Shown: positions 20,601-29,634 of the stretch, in pieces
How positions within the stretch are numbered: the stretch's first letter is position 1
Layout: each line of letters starts with the position of its first letter
Assembly (NCBI GenBank): GCA_963700865.1
Contig: CAVOZC010000001.1
Coordinates: 124,001 to 188,000 of the forward strand
DNA: 64,000 bases
Direction of reading: 5' to 3'
Source of the DNA: CAVOGJ01 sp963700865
GTDB lineage: Bacteria; Planctomycetota; Planctomycetia; Pirellulales; Pirellulaceae
The notes under the pieces: generated by a model
Databases searched by the model: none
What the model was told of the DNA's origin: nothing
Seen by the model: the letters and a program-made list of their open reading frames with translations, nothing else
Program-made: the position numbers and the translations under genes

Positions 20601-20840
20601 GTGATCAGTTTTCTGCGCGGTTCGTACCCCGACATGGGAGGCGATGAGCAATTCAAGAAATTCGATGCCCTTTATCGCGAGATTCAAACCGCCCTGGGAG
20701 AGACGCCGACGGGGCTGACGGCCAGCCGCCACGTCCCGACCAGCGTGGCTGCCCGGCTGACCGCGGCCGCCACTTTCCACCTGATTCGTTGGCCGACTGC
20801 GTACGTGCCGGCTCCCTATCCTACTCGGAGACGATCATGA
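17647..20840 (+). CDS. Large secreted helical-repeat (TPR-like) protein, one frame break
   Basis: About 1,064 residues after joining two frames. A signal peptide (about 1-23: MLMTACCCLLIGLAGAEE) is followed by almost entirely helical sequence with TPR-like pairs, for example KKFVGLQALILQGKCSQDLG and NFKQARGYYEEFL, and later GKFDKAIDEFEQVLRKRG. The frame breaks near 19325: the first frame stops at 19336, while the second continues NALITLVSFMVQRGDIEKAREYL, so one base is probably missing or extra. It ends in ATGA overlapping the next gene (ATG at 20837). Followed by a second repeat protein, ExbB and two ExbDs, it probably works as a periplasmic scaffold of an energised transport or envelope machine (inference from context). 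Confidence 0.82.
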
Positions 20841-21943
20841 CTCGCCGCGATCTGATTCCGACCAGCCGGTGGTTTCGCGAGCGCCATCCGTACGCTGCGT
20901 CGACGCCGTGGGCCCTTTGGCCGCGAGCGATTGCCTGCGGATTGGCCATCACTTGCATGGCGCACGGCCAACGGACCGACACGATTTACGCAGTCGGGGG
21001 CACCACGCAACGCGCCAAAATTGTAAAAGTGACCCCGACGGAGGTCGTCGCTCAGATTCAAGGCAAGGAGCAGTCGATTCCCACCAACACCATTGCCGCG
21101 CTCGCATTCCGCGAAGAGCCGGTGGCCATGAGGCAGGCGCGCGAAGCGTTGAATGATGGTCAGTTCGATCAGGCGGCTCAGGCGCTGGAGCGGATTGACA
21201 CGAAAGAGATTGCACGCGAGGAAATTCGGCAGGAAGTCGCCTACTTGGGTGCGTACCTCAAGGCGCGCGAGGCCATCGAAGGCGACGGCGATCTGGCCGC
21301 GGCGGCGGCCGCGGTGCTGGCATTTCTAAAGGACAACAAGACAAGTTATCACTTCTTCCCAGCCATCGAATTGATTGGCGATCTGGAAATGCAGGCCGGC
21401 GATTTTGTCAAGGCCCGCAAATATTATGGTTCGTTGAGCCGTGCGCCGTGGACCGAAGCCAAAATGAAGGCTTTTGTGCTGGAAGGGGATGCCCTGCGGG
21501 CACAAGGCGAAACGGGGTTCGGCGAAGCCCGCGTCCGATATGAAAGAGTCCTCGGCGTCACGGCCACATCCGCCGAAATGAAGCGGCAGCACGCCTTGGC
21601 CAAGGTGGGACAAGCCGTTTGTCAGGCGGAGGCGGGGCAGACGGGGGAAGCCATCGCGACTCTCGAAGCGCTCGTGATGTCGGAAGATGCGAGCGATGTC
21701 AAGTTGTTCGCCCGCATCTACAATGCGCTCGGGGACAGTCATCGTCTTGCGGGGCAACCTCAGGCGGCGGTGCTGGACTACCTGCATGTGGACCTGCTCT
21801 TTTTTCGTGACAGCCAGGTCCATGCCGAGGCCCTGTTTCGACTCGAACAACTGTGGCGCGAACTTGGGGAGCCAGGGCGGGCTAACGAAGCCAGGGCGCT
21901 CCTGCAATCACGGTACGGCAATTCCTGGTGGGCCAGCCGTTAG
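20837..21943 (+). CDS. Secreted TPR-like protein with N-terminal small beta domain
   Basis: A 368-residue protein from the ATG at 20837, which overlaps the previous stop (ATGA) and has GGAG 7 bases upstream. Signal segment about 27-45 (AIACGLAITCMAHG). A short beta domain follows (about 48-90: DTIYAVGGTTQRAKIVKVTPTEVVAQIQG), similar in pattern to SHD1-type domains, then helical repeats: QFDQAAQALERID, DFVKARKYYGSLSRAPW, GQTGEAIATLEALV, GQPQAAVLDYLHVDLLFF. Likely partner of the preceding large repeat protein in the ExbB/ExbD operon. Confidence 0.82.
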   Translation: MTRRDLIPTSRWFRERHPYAASTPWALWPRAIACGLAITCMAHGQRTDTIYAVGGTTQRAKIVKVTPTEVVAQIQGKEQSIPTNTIAALAFREEPVAMRQAREALNDGQFDQAAQALERIDTKEIAREEIRQEVAYLGAYLKAREAIEGDGDLAAAAAAVLAFLKDNKTSYHFFPAIELIGDLEMQAGDFVKARKYYGSLSRAPWTEAKMKAFVLEGDALRAQGETGFGEARVRYERVLGVTATSAEMKRQHALAKVGQAVCQAEAGQTGEAIATLEALVMSEDASDVKLFARIYNALGDSHRLAGQPQAAVLDYLHVDLLFFRDSQVHAEALFRLEQLWRELGEPGRANEARALLQSRYGNSWWASR

Positions 21944-21961
21944 CGACGGCGCTCCTCTCTC

Positions 21962-22060
21962 GTGGCTGGGGCTTCCAGCCACAGTCGTTCCGCTGTCCAT
22001 CGACGAAGGTCTGGCGACTCCGGCCACGGCCCCCCTCCCGCTTGGCTGGGGCTTCCAGCG
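21962..22060. repeat. Family A hairpin repeats within the TPR-exbB operon
   Basis: A perfect family A hairpin (stem GTGGCTGG / CCAGCCAC) lies at 21962-21982, 18 bases after the TPR gene stop, and a partial copy (TGGCTGG / CCAGC) at 22043-22059. They sit inside what otherwise looks like one operon, so they may modulate or partly terminate transcription before exbB. Confidence 0.75.
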
Positions 22061-22151
22061 GCCGGTTTACCAGTCTCCGCCGCGGCAACTACAATGAGCG
22101 AAGAACGCGTCGCGTCGCGTGTCCATGTCGGCGACCCACAGGTGCAACTCC

Positions 22152-22925
22152 ATGAAGCTACGTATTCCGCGCAATGCCTTAGCCGTTTACCTTTCCGGGA
22201 CCCTGTTCCTCATGACTTGTGGCGCCGTGGTGACCCAGGCGATCCTCGCCCCGACGGTGGCGCTGGCCCAGGAAGTGGCAGAGTCTCCGCCGACAAAAAA
22301 TCTGCTGGGCTGGGCCTTCGAGGCCTTGGGACCCGGCTATTCGTTGATCTTTCTGGCGCTAAGCTTCACGCTCGTTGCGCTGCTCGTGATGAACCTCCTG
22401 ACAGCTCGTCGTGATAACGTCTGTCCGAGCGACCTGGTGGAAAGTTTCGAATCGCACCTGAACGAGCAGAATTACCAGGAAGCTTACGACGTCGCAAAGA
22501 ACGACGAGTCCTTCCTGGGAAAGGTATTGTCGGCCGGTTTGGCGAAACTGTCTTTCAGCTACCCGCAGGCCATCGAAGCGATGCAGGAAGTCGGTGAGGA
22601 GGAGAGTATGAAGCTTGATCACCGCTTGAGCTACATCGCTCTGATTGGCACGATCAGCCCGATGATTGGCCTGTTTGGCACCGTGCATGGCATGATCAAA
22701 TCATTCAATGTCATTGCCACTTCTTCCACGACACCCAAGCCGGCGGACCTGGCGAAGGGCATTTCGACAGCCCTGTTCACCACGCTGATCGGGCTGGCCA
22801 TCGCCATTCCAGCGATTGCCTTGTACGGCATCCTCAAGAATCGGATTACTCAACTGGTTCTCGAAGTTGGCATTTTGAGCGAAGGCTTGATGAGCCGCTT
22901 CCAGGGGGTTGGAGAAAAGAAGTAG
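22152..22925 (+). CDS. ExbB/TolQ/MotA-family proton channel protein
   Basis: A 257-residue inner-membrane protein. N-terminal hydrophobic segment (about 9-40) ending in VALA looks like a signal peptide or first helix; then LIFLALSFTLVALLVMNLL (about 63-82), the family block YIALIGTISPMIGLFGTVHGMIKSF (about 158-182), and ALFTTLIGLAIAIPAIALYGIL (about 206-228), typical of the MotA/TolQ/ExbB domain. The ATG at 22152 is chosen because translation from the earlier in-frame start at 22119 adds only non-conserved residues. With the two following ExbD-like proteins it should form a proton-driven motor that powers an envelope process; TonB was not seen nearby. Confidence 0.93.
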   Translation: MKLRIPRNALAVYLSGTLFLMTCGAVVTQAILAPTVALAQEVAESPPTKNLLGWAFEALGPGYSLIFLALSFTLVALLVMNLLTARRDNVCPSDLVESFESHLNEQNYQEAYDVAKNDESFLGKVLSAGLAKLSFSYPQAIEAMQEVGEEESMKLDHRLSYIALIGTISPMIGLFGTVHGMIKSFNVIATSSTTPKPADLAKGISTALFTTLIGLAIAIPAIALYGILKNRITQLVLEVGILSEGLMSRFQGVGEKK

Positions 22926-22974
22926 GCTTACGGGACGAGCCGTTGACGCGCGACGTGCGCCGAGCGAGGTACAA

Positions 22975-23415
22975 GTGCGGATCAAGAAAGTCAAGGACAC
23001 GGCGGTCACGGGCGATCTGACGCCCATGATCGACATGACGTTTCAGCTCATTGCATTTTTCATGGTGCTGGTTAATTTTTCCGAAGCCGACAACGACCAG
23101 CGTATCCAGTTACCGCTCAGCCAGTTGGCCAAACCGCCCGATGGCCCGCTTGAGGATCCGATCTATATCAACATGAAGAGTGATGGTGGGATCATCTTTA
23201 ATACGGAAGAGGTCAGCCTGGATGGGCTGCGGGCGTTCCTGCAGAGAGAGCGGCAGGTGCTGGCCCTCAACGGAAAGTCGGCCGAGGACGCGACGGTCAT
23301 CATCCGCGCGGACGGACGAGCGGCCGCCGGCAAGGTGCAGGAGCTGATCCAGAGCTGCCAGGAGCTGGAATTCACCAAATTTGCGCTCCGCGCCAAGGAA
23401 GATGTCAATTACTAG
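22975..23415 (+). CDS. ExbD/TolR-family protein 1
   Basis: About 146 residues from the GTG at 22975 (VRIKKVKD), preceded by GAGG. One transmembrane helix with the conserved channel aspartate, LTPMIDMTFQLIAFFMVLVNF, then a periplasmic domain (PLSQLAKPP ... DATVIIRADGRAAAGKVQELIQSCQEL). The frame is open back to 22909, overlapping exbB, but those residues are not family-like. Shares the motor with the adjacent ExbB and the second ExbD. Confidence 0.9.
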   Translation: MRIKKVKDTAVTGDLTPMIDMTFQLIAFFMVLVNFSEADNDQRIQLPLSQLAKPPDGPLEDPIYINMKSDGGIIFNTEEVSLDGLRAFLQRERQVLALNGKSAEDATVIIRADGRAAAGKVQELIQSCQELEFTKFALRAKEDVNY

Positions 23416-23427
23416 CCCCATGGCCGC

Positions 23428-23913
23428 ATGAAAGTCCGCAATCAAACCGCCGCCGAGAAGATCGAACTGCAGATGACGCCGATGATTGACATCGTGTTCC
23501 TGCTGCTGATCTTCTTCATCATGACCTTCAAAATTGTGTCATTGGAGGGTGACTTTAATATCAAGATGCCCGCCTCGGCACCCAGTCAAGGCGATCCCGA
23601 CCTGGACCTGCTGCCCCCCTTGAAACTGCGGCTGATAGCGGACGCGGCGGGCGAGCTCGTGGGTGTCCGCCTGAATGAGCAGGAATTCGCACGGCTGGCC
23701 GACCTGCGGGGATACATCCTTAATCTGGTCGGCACGGACGCCGGCCCTGATGAGGGGCTGCAAGGAGCCGAGATTGAAATCGACTGCGATTACCAGTTGC
23801 GCTACGAGTTCGTGGTGGCGGCAATCACCCAGGTCTCGGGATACGTCGGGAACGACGGTTCGGTCGTCAAATTGATCGAAAAGATCAAATTCGCCCCACC
23901 CCGCCAGCCGTAG
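23428..23913 (+). CDS. ExbD/TolR-family protein 2
   Basis: A 161-residue ExbD-like protein, 12 bases after the first. Transmembrane segment LQMTPMIDIVFLLLIFFIMTF (about 15-35) contains the essential aspartate; the periplasmic part ends in ITQVSGYVGNDGSVVKLIEKIKF. Two different ExbD subunits with one ExbB suggests a heteromeric stator, a common layout in Planctomycetes and gliding-type systems. Confidence 0.92.
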   Translation: MKVRNQTAAEKIELQMTPMIDIVFLLLIFFIMTFKIVSLEGDFNIKMPASAPSQGDPDLDLLPPLKLRLIADAAGELVGVRLNEQEFARLADLRGYILNLVGTDAGPDEGLQGAEIEIDCDYQLRYEFVVAAITQVSGYVGNDGSVVKLIEKIKFAPPRQP

Positions 23914-24272
23914 CCTCGCCAGCCGCGACGCGTCCTCCCGCCGGATGGTCACGGGTAAAGTCGTCCCGATTCGCGTTTTTCACCGCGATTTTCGCAGTTC
24001 TTCCCCGGGCGACCCGCGTCCTCCTGGCCCGCCCCCAGGCCCCTGGGGTGCTAGAACTGGCAGCAGGCAAAACTCGGCAAAATGGTCGGGACGGTCGGCG
24101 TTTGCTCTTTTTGCTCGCAGCACGTTTTGCTACTGTCCCGCCGCCTGGACGAAAGCGCAACGCGCCAACCGCGGGTGATTCGTATCAGGAGATCGGTTTA
24201 CGGAAGAGTGTACGCGAACCAAGGAATGGGCGTGCACCGCCAAGTTACTCAACTCAATAAGGGAATTGTGAC
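23914..24272. other. Intergenic space before the polysaccharide locus
   Basis: About 360 bases with no gene. It contains a strong inverted repeat (CCCCAGG / CCTGGGG, 24033-24048), listed separately, and probably the promoter of the downstream secreted-protein genes. I looked for a c-di-GMP riboswitch here because of the polysaccharide genes and did not find a match. Confidence 0.4.
24033..24048. terminator. Possible hairpin terminator after the exbD genes
   Basis: Seven-base perfect stem CCCCAGG / CCTGGGG with a two-base loop (or six-base with four-base loop), 120 bases downstream of the last exbD stop. There is no T-run after it, so Rho-independent termination is uncertain. Confidence 0.35.
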
Positions 24273-24830
24273 ATGAAGACTTGGAAGCGTTTCCAAATCA
24301 CGATCGCCATGATCGCAAGCTGTGGAATTCTTTGGCCCCAAGCCCCGGTACTGGCTCAATCACCAGCGGGGGCGTCACAAATCCAGGATGTCGAACTATC
24401 CGCCGACGGCGTGTTGCAGGGACGCGTTGTATCGGCGGAGGGCGCACCTCTCCCGGGAGCTGTGGTTCAACTGCGGAATGCCACGCAATTAGTTGCTTAT
24501 GCGACGGCTGATGAATTGGGAAATTTCCAGGTTTCGGCATTGCGCGGCGGCAACTACACCCTGGCCGCCGGCGACCAGGTGACCAACCTGCGTGTGTGGA
24601 CGAATCAGACCGCGCCCCCCTCCGCTCGTAGCGGCGTGCTGCTGGTACGTGGAAGTATCACGCGTGCACAGGGCTGCACCGAGGACTCCTGCACCGGCAT
24701 GTGTGGTGGTGCTTGCGGCAAAGGGCCGCTCGGATTTCTCCTGAACCCGTTCGTGATTGGCGCTGCCGTAGCCGCCGCGATCGCCATTCCCTTGGCGCTG
24801 AATAACGACAACGACAACGCCAGCGGCTGA
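24273..24830 (+). CDS. Secreted, C-terminally anchored beta-domain protein (paralogue 1)
   Basis: A 185-residue protein. Signal peptide about 1-29 (IAMIASCGILWPQAPVLAQ), then a carboxypeptidase-regulatory-like beta-sandwich at about 45-100: GRVVSAEGAPLPGAVVQLRN, ADELGNFQVSALRGGNYTLAAGDQ. After a cysteine-rich stretch (CTEDSCTGMCGGACG) comes a C-terminal hydrophobic segment (about 155-175: NPFVIGAAVAAAIAIPLAL) and a short Asn/Asp tail. First of three consecutive genes with the same layout (next at 24889 and 25458), directly upstream of the Wza-like exporter. Probably an envelope protein linked to the exopolysaccharide; no enzyme motif. Confidence 0.8.
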   Translation: MKTWKRFQITIAMIASCGILWPQAPVLAQSPAGASQIQDVELSADGVLQGRVVSAEGAPLPGAVVQLRNATQLVAYATADELGNFQVSALRGGNYTLAAGDQVTNLRVWTNQTAPPSARSGVLLVRGSITRAQGCTEDSCTGMCGGACGKGPLGFLLNPFVIGAAVAAAIAIPLALNNDNDNASG

Positions 24831-24888
24831 GCAAAGTCGACGGAAGTTTTGTGTTTCGATTGGTTTCCCTTACTTGAAGGTCGGTCAC

Positions 24889-25419
24889 ATGCGATGGTGC
24901 ATAAGGATGCGGGCGGTGGCTGTGGGCGTCGCTCTGGGCGGATTACTGATTCCCACGGGCTGCTTGCAGGGGCAATCGACTTCGTCCGCGACGGTGACGA
25001 ATGCTCAAGCGATCGATATCGGGCTGGAAGAAGGGAATGTCTTGCGGGGATATGTGGTCGACAATGCGGGAAACGCCGCCGGTCATGTGAGTGTATTGCT
25101 CTTCAGCGGTAACGAACTTACTGCCTCGGGTCTGTCCGACGCGCAGGGACGCTTCGCGATCGCCAACTTGCGTGGCGGCGTTTACCAATTGGCGGCCGGC
25201 GATCAGGTCTCGTTTATTCGTTGTTGGGCGCCGCACACTTCGCCTCCCACGGCCAAGCAGTCGGTGTTACTTCAGGTTGAGAACGTACAGCGGGCTCAAA
25301 TCAGTCCTGCGAGCTGTGCACTCGCAAACCCGTGGGTCATCGCCGGTATCGTGGCCGCGGCAATTGCCATTCCAGTGGCGCTGAAGGCCAACAGTGACGA
25401 TCGCGACAACGGATCGTGA
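24889..25419 (+). CDS. Secreted, C-terminally anchored beta-domain protein (paralogue 2)
   Basis: About 176 residues from the ATG at 24889 (an in-frame ATG at 24874 is alternative). The N-terminus has a lipobox-like LIPTGCLQG, so it may be a lipoprotein. The regulatory-like beta domain reads LRGYVVDNAGNAAGHVSVLLF, SGLSDAQGRFAIANLRGGVY, QLAAGDQVSFIRCW. C-terminal hydrophobic segment NPWVIAGIVAAAIAIPVAL and a charged tail. Shares LRGG.Y.LAAGDQ and IAIP.AL with its neighbour and VENVQRAQ with the third copy, so the three arose by tandem duplication. Confidence 0.8.
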   Translation: MRWCIRMRAVAVGVALGGLLIPTGCLQGQSTSSATVTNAQAIDIGLEEGNVLRGYVVDNAGNAAGHVSVLLFSGNELTASGLSDAQGRFAIANLRGGVYQLAAGDQVSFIRCWAPHTSPPTAKQSVLLQVENVQRAQISPASCALANPWVIAGIVAAAIAIPVALKANSDDRDNGS

Positions 25420-25457
25420 GCGGACGGATGGGACTCGATCGCATGCGAGGTGCGGAA

Positions 25458-25964
25458 ATGAAACATACGAAAATGGTTTTGGCCTTCCTGGGCTTGCTGG
25501 GAATCATCTGCCCACCCGTCCTGAGGGCGGAGGCAGCGAGTCCCCCTGAGGTCACACCCCGTCAAATTTTTCACGATGTGCGACTGGGCGGCGGCGGCGA
25601 ACTTGTTGCTCAAGTCATCTCGCGAAATGGCCAGCTGCAAGCTGGCCAGACGGTGGTACTGGTGAAGGACGGTCAGGCCATTGCCACCGGGCTGAGCAAT
25701 GAACAGGGTCGCGTCACGTTCGCGGGCCTGAACGGCGGACCGTGCCAATTGAAGATTAACGAGCAGATTACGGCCCTGCGTCTGTGGACCGCCCCGGCGG
25801 CTCCCCCGGTGGCCGTTGATGAACTGCTGGTTGTCAGCGATGAAAACGTACAGCGGGCTCAGCAGTCGCTTTGCCATCTCTGTGGCGAGGAGCCGCTGAT
25901 GATTGGCCTTTTGATCGCCGCCGCGATTGCCATTCCCATCGCCGTGCACCAGTCGGGCAGCTGA
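25458..25964 (+). CDS. Secreted, C-terminally anchored beta-domain protein (paralogue 3)
   Basis: About 168 residues from the ATG at 25458 (MKHTKMVLAF); the frame is open back to 25416, overlapping the preceding gene. Signal peptide about 1-26, beta domain with ELVAQVISRNGQLQAGQTVVLV and SNEQGRVTFAGLNGGPCQLK, then DENVQRAQ and a C-terminal hydrophobic segment (LMIGLLIAAAIAIPIAV). More diverged than the other two. Followed 81 bases later by the Wza-like gene. Confidence 0.78.
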   Translation: MKHTKMVLAFLGLLGIICPPVLRAEAASPPEVTPRQIFHDVRLGGGGELVAQVISRNGQLQAGQTVVLVKDGQAIATGLSNEQGRVTFAGLNGGPCQLKINEQITALRLWTAPAAPPVAVDELLVVSDENVQRAQQSLCHLCGEEPLMIGLLIAAAIAIPIAVHQSGS

Positions 25965-26045
25965 CATTCGACAAGCGGACGAACCACACGACAAGGATTT
26001 ATTCCCCTTCCTCCCGAGCGCGTTCAAGAAAAGTAACGATCCGCC

Positions 26046-27146
26046 ATGCGAATGGAATCGCCACCCTCAAGACCTGGTCCGCAGCGACTTTACTGGCTGC
26101 TCCCGCTTCTGCTCTGGAGCGTGGGTTGCCAACGCGGCATGTACGACGCCAGTTCGATGCCTCGGGACCTGCAAGCCCCCTATACGATTGACACGCAAGC
26201 CCTCGATTTGAGTAATTTGGCGAGCAGCGTGGCCAATAGCCAGAAGATTTACGCCGGCGATACGCTCAACATGACGGTGGTCACCGGAGCCGAGCAGGCC
26301 AAGCCGGAGACGTGGCCGCTACGCGTGAACGAGAATGGGGCCGTGGACATCCCCCTGGTCGGCTCGATTCAACTCGCGGGACTCGACCTGCAATCAGCAC
26401 AGGCGGTCGTGCGACAGGCCAGTATCCAGAGAGGAATCTATCGCAGCCCCTCGGTGTCGATCTCGGTGAACGAACGACAAACCAATCGAGTCACGGTGCT
26501 GGGAGCCGTGGATAAGCCGGGCAGCTATGATCTTCCGGTGGCCAACAGCGACCTGCTCTCGGCGATTTCCTCCGCGGGAAGTCTGACCGAGGACGCGGAC
26601 CGCGTGATTGAGATTCGCCAGCCCCCCTTGCCGCCGACGCAGGCCCCCGCCGGGGAATACGCCATGGCAGCTCTGCCACCCGTGGGAAGTCCTCCCGCGG
26701 CCAATTCGGCGGAGGTCGTGCATGTCGACCTCGTCGCGGCCACCAGCCGCCCGAATACGGGTGGTTTTTACCTGCGGGACGGGGCCGTCGTGCTGGCCCG
26801 CAAACGCCCCAAACGAATCATCCATGTGCTGGGACTGGTCGAACACCCGAACCAGTTTGAATTGCCCCCCAACAAGAACTTCCGCGTACTCGACGCATTG
26901 TCCATGGCGGGAGGGCGACGGATGAGCATGGCAGACCGCGTGCTCGTCGTCCGGCAAGTCCCTGGCAAGCCCGAGCCGGCGGTGATCGAAGTCTCGGTGC
27001 GGAAAGCTAAGCAGAATAAAGAAGCGAATATCCTCCTGGCGGACGGCGACGTCGTCAGCCTGGAAGAAACCCCCGTAACGCTTGTGCTCGGCGCCTTCCA
27101 GCAATTCATTCGGATCGGTGTCAACGGGTCCATGGCAGTCTTTTAA
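26046..27146 (+). CDS. Polysaccharide export protein, Wza/OtnA-like, SLBB
   Basis: A 366-residue outer-envelope lipoprotein. Signal peptide with a lipobox-like LLLWSVGC (Cys28), a Poly_export (PES) domain at about 60-145 (YAGDTLNMTVVTG, RVNENGAVDIPLVGSIQLAGL, SPSVSISV), a first SLBB domain (VTVLGAVDKPGSYDLP...AISSAGSLTEDAD) and a second (IIHVLGLVEHPNQFELP...ALSMAGGRR). It should form the exit channel for the exopolysaccharide, with the Wzz/BY-kinase gene 60 bases downstream. Lacks the C-terminal amphipathic helix that I would expect for an E. coli-type Wza. Confidence 0.9.
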   Translation: MRMESPPSRPGPQRLYWLLPLLLWSVGCQRGMYDASSMPRDLQAPYTIDTQALDLSNLASSVANSQKIYAGDTLNMTVVTGAEQAKPETWPLRVNENGAVDIPLVGSIQLAGLDLQSAQAVVRQASIQRGIYRSPSVSISVNERQTNRVTVLGAVDKPGSYDLPVANSDLLSAISSAGSLTEDADRVIEIRQPPLPPTQAPAGEYAMAALPPVGSPPAANSAEVVHVDLVAATSRPNTGGFYLRDGAVVLARKRPKRIIHVLGLVEHPNQFELPPNKNFRVLDALSMAGGRRMSMADRVLVVRQVPGKPEPAVIEVSVRKAKQNKEANILLADGDVVSLEETPVTLVLGAFQQFIRIGVNGSMAVF

Positions 27147-27205
27147 ACCGGAGCGCCCACGCACTCCGTTTCCTCCATCTTTCGACGCGTTCCCGACGAC
27201 GAAGC

Positions 27206-29622
27206 ATGAACCAAGAGATTTACACCGCCGGTATGGACTCGCATTCCAACACCACCAATCACGTTGTGCACACCGTGCTGCGTTTCCTCTGGTTGTTGCG
27301 CCGCCGCAAGTCCATCGTGCTGGGATCGCTCGCGCTGGCCGGCGTCTTGGGAATGCTCTATTTCACCACGGCCACGCGTGTTTACGAGGCCAAAGCGCAG
27401 ATACTCGTTCGATATTCGCAGCCCGACAGCGTGTCGGTGCAGATGATGGCCGATCGGAATACACAGGATCAAATGGCGACTTTCGAGCGCCTGCTCACGA
27501 GCAATGTGATCCTCAATCGGGCGCTTGGGCTACTCGAGACTCTGCCCCCGGAGATCCCACGCACGGCGACCCGCGAGGAGGCCCTGGAGCAACTCCGGGA
27601 GATGCTCAGCGCCAGGCGCTTCGCCGCACGAGCATCATCGAATTAAGCTGCCGGTCGGAAGAACCGGACGCAGCGGTGCAGATCGTCAACGCCGTGGTGG
27701 CTTCGTACCTGACCTATATCGACGAGACGCACAAGAGTGTGTCTGCTCAGGTCGTGGGATTGCTGCAGGAGGAATTGCGGCAGCGCGAACATCAATTGTA
27801 CGAGCGAGAGCAGCAGCTAGTGCTGGCGAAGCAAAACTGTGCCGATCTCAACCTGGACAGCGAATCGGGCTATGTCCATCCGGCAATTCAAAGCGTGATC
27901 AAGCTGAATGAGGCCGTACTGGAGCTGCAGCAACGCCGCGTCCAACTCGAGGCTTCCCTGGCCGCCATCGAGCAGTCGGTCTCGACCGGCGGGGACCTGC
28001 GACAGCACCTGTTCTCACTCGAGCCGTTGATTGGCCGCGACTTGCTCCTCAGCGCGGTCGGTTTGAACGCTCATGATACGGCGGTCCTGAGTGGCCTGGA
28101 GCAGAATATTGTTGAATATCAGGGGTCTCTCAACGCCTTGCTGAAGCACTATGGCGAAAATCACCCCGAGGTGCAGCAGCTGAAGGAACAAATTGCTTCG
28201 GCCAATCTGTACGCGACACAATTCCAAGCCAAACTGCAGCAGCGAGTGGAGGGCATGCAGAATGCCAAATTAGGCACCATGTTGCTGAACCTGGTGAAGG
28301 AGGACCTCTCGCGAACCTCGGTGCAGGAGCAGCAAATGGTCCGGCAATATGAAATTGCTGAGCAGCAGGCCAAATCGTTAATTACGCAACGCAGCAATAT
28401 CACCATCCTCGAACGAGACCTCGAATCGCTGCGTGAACTGAAATCCAACTTGATCAGCCGCATTGGCAATCTGGAAATCAACCAAAGCCACACCGATGTG
28501 AGCGTATCAACGGTCAGTCAACCGATTCGGCCGGACGCACCGGTCAGTCCTCTGTTGCCCAATGTCGTGTTGATATCTCTGTTAGCCGGTACTTTGGTCG
28601 GCGCGAGCATCGTCTACATCGTGGACGTCATCGACGACCACTTCCGCTCGCCGGAAGAATTGCAGGAACAACTGGGCGTGCCGGTGTTGGCCATGATTCG
28701 CAAACACGAAATCCAGAGTGGTGTCGGTGCGGAAACGCTCCTTGTCCATCGCAAGCCGGATGCGGCCGAGAGCGAGGCCTTCCGCACACTGCGGACCACC
28801 CTGGCCTTCTCCGGCAAATCCGTATCGCGGCTGGTCGTCTCCAGTTCCGAACCTAGTGACGGCAAGACCACGGTGATGGCGAACCTTGGCGTTTCGTACG
28901 CCCAGACGGGCAAACGCACGCTGCTGATCGATTGCGATCTCCGCCGCCCGGGGCTCACCAATATGTTCCAGCTCCGCAAAGACTACGGCGTGGCCGAGAT
29001 CCTTCGCTCGTCGGAGGAATTGTCAAACTGTTGCCGCCAGGCGATCATTCAAAGCGGCGTCGCGGGACTCGATCTGCTGCCTTCGGGCCGCCGACCACCT
29101 GATCCGGCGGAACTGCTCAGCCGCGACCGCTTTGCCGAACTGATCGCCTGGGCCGAGACTGAGTACGATCACATTCTGATCGATACGCCGCCCGTGCTGG
29201 CCGCGGCGGACGCAGCGATCATCGGCCGGCTGGTCGATGGCATCGTGGTAGTGGTCCAGCCGCAAAAAAATCATCGTCGTCTGGTACTGCGGGCCTTCGA
29301 AGGATTGGGCCAAATGGGACTGGACGTGCTCGGCGTCGTCGTCAACGCGGTCGATAGCGAAGCCAGCGGCTACGGCACGTATGGCGGCTACGGGTACGGG
29401 TATGGGTACGGCTACGGGTACGGCTATGGGTCGGACGATGCCGAGGAGGAAGAAGACGAGGTTCTGGCGACTCCGACACCGCGACGGACGCATATCGACC
29501 GGCCAGCTCCCGCTTTCGCGGCCACTCACACGTCCGCCACGAGTGCGCCCCGTCCCGCGGCAACCAATCCGACGCGTCCCTCCGAAGAGACCCTCGTGCA
29601 GGTACGACGCCGCGCTGGTTAA
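27206..29622 (+). CDS. Wzz chain-length regulator fused to BY-kinase, one frame break
   Basis: Joined length about 805 residues. N-terminal Wzz domain with the first transmembrane helix at about 36-54 (IVLGSLALAGVLGMLYF), then a long coiled-coil periplasmic region (many Q/E, for example LQEELRQREHQLYEREQQL), the second helix (VVLISLLAGTLVGASIVYIV) after a proline-rich PDAPVSPLLP, and the cytoplasmic tyrosine kinase: Walker A SSEPSDGKTT, Walker A' LLIDCDLRRPG, Walker B ILIDTPP. The C-terminus has a Gly-Tyr run (about nine alternating YG pairs) as the autophosphorylation cluster, then an acidic stretch and a Pro/Ala tail. The frame breaks near 27610. Controls polymer length and export with the Wza-like protein. 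Confidence 0.92.
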
Positions 29623-29634
29623 TGAGAAATTCCC

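Noticed and set aside
24048..24200. c-di-GMP riboswitch upstream of the polysaccharide locus
   Set aside because: Core conserved stretches of the GEMM class could not be found.
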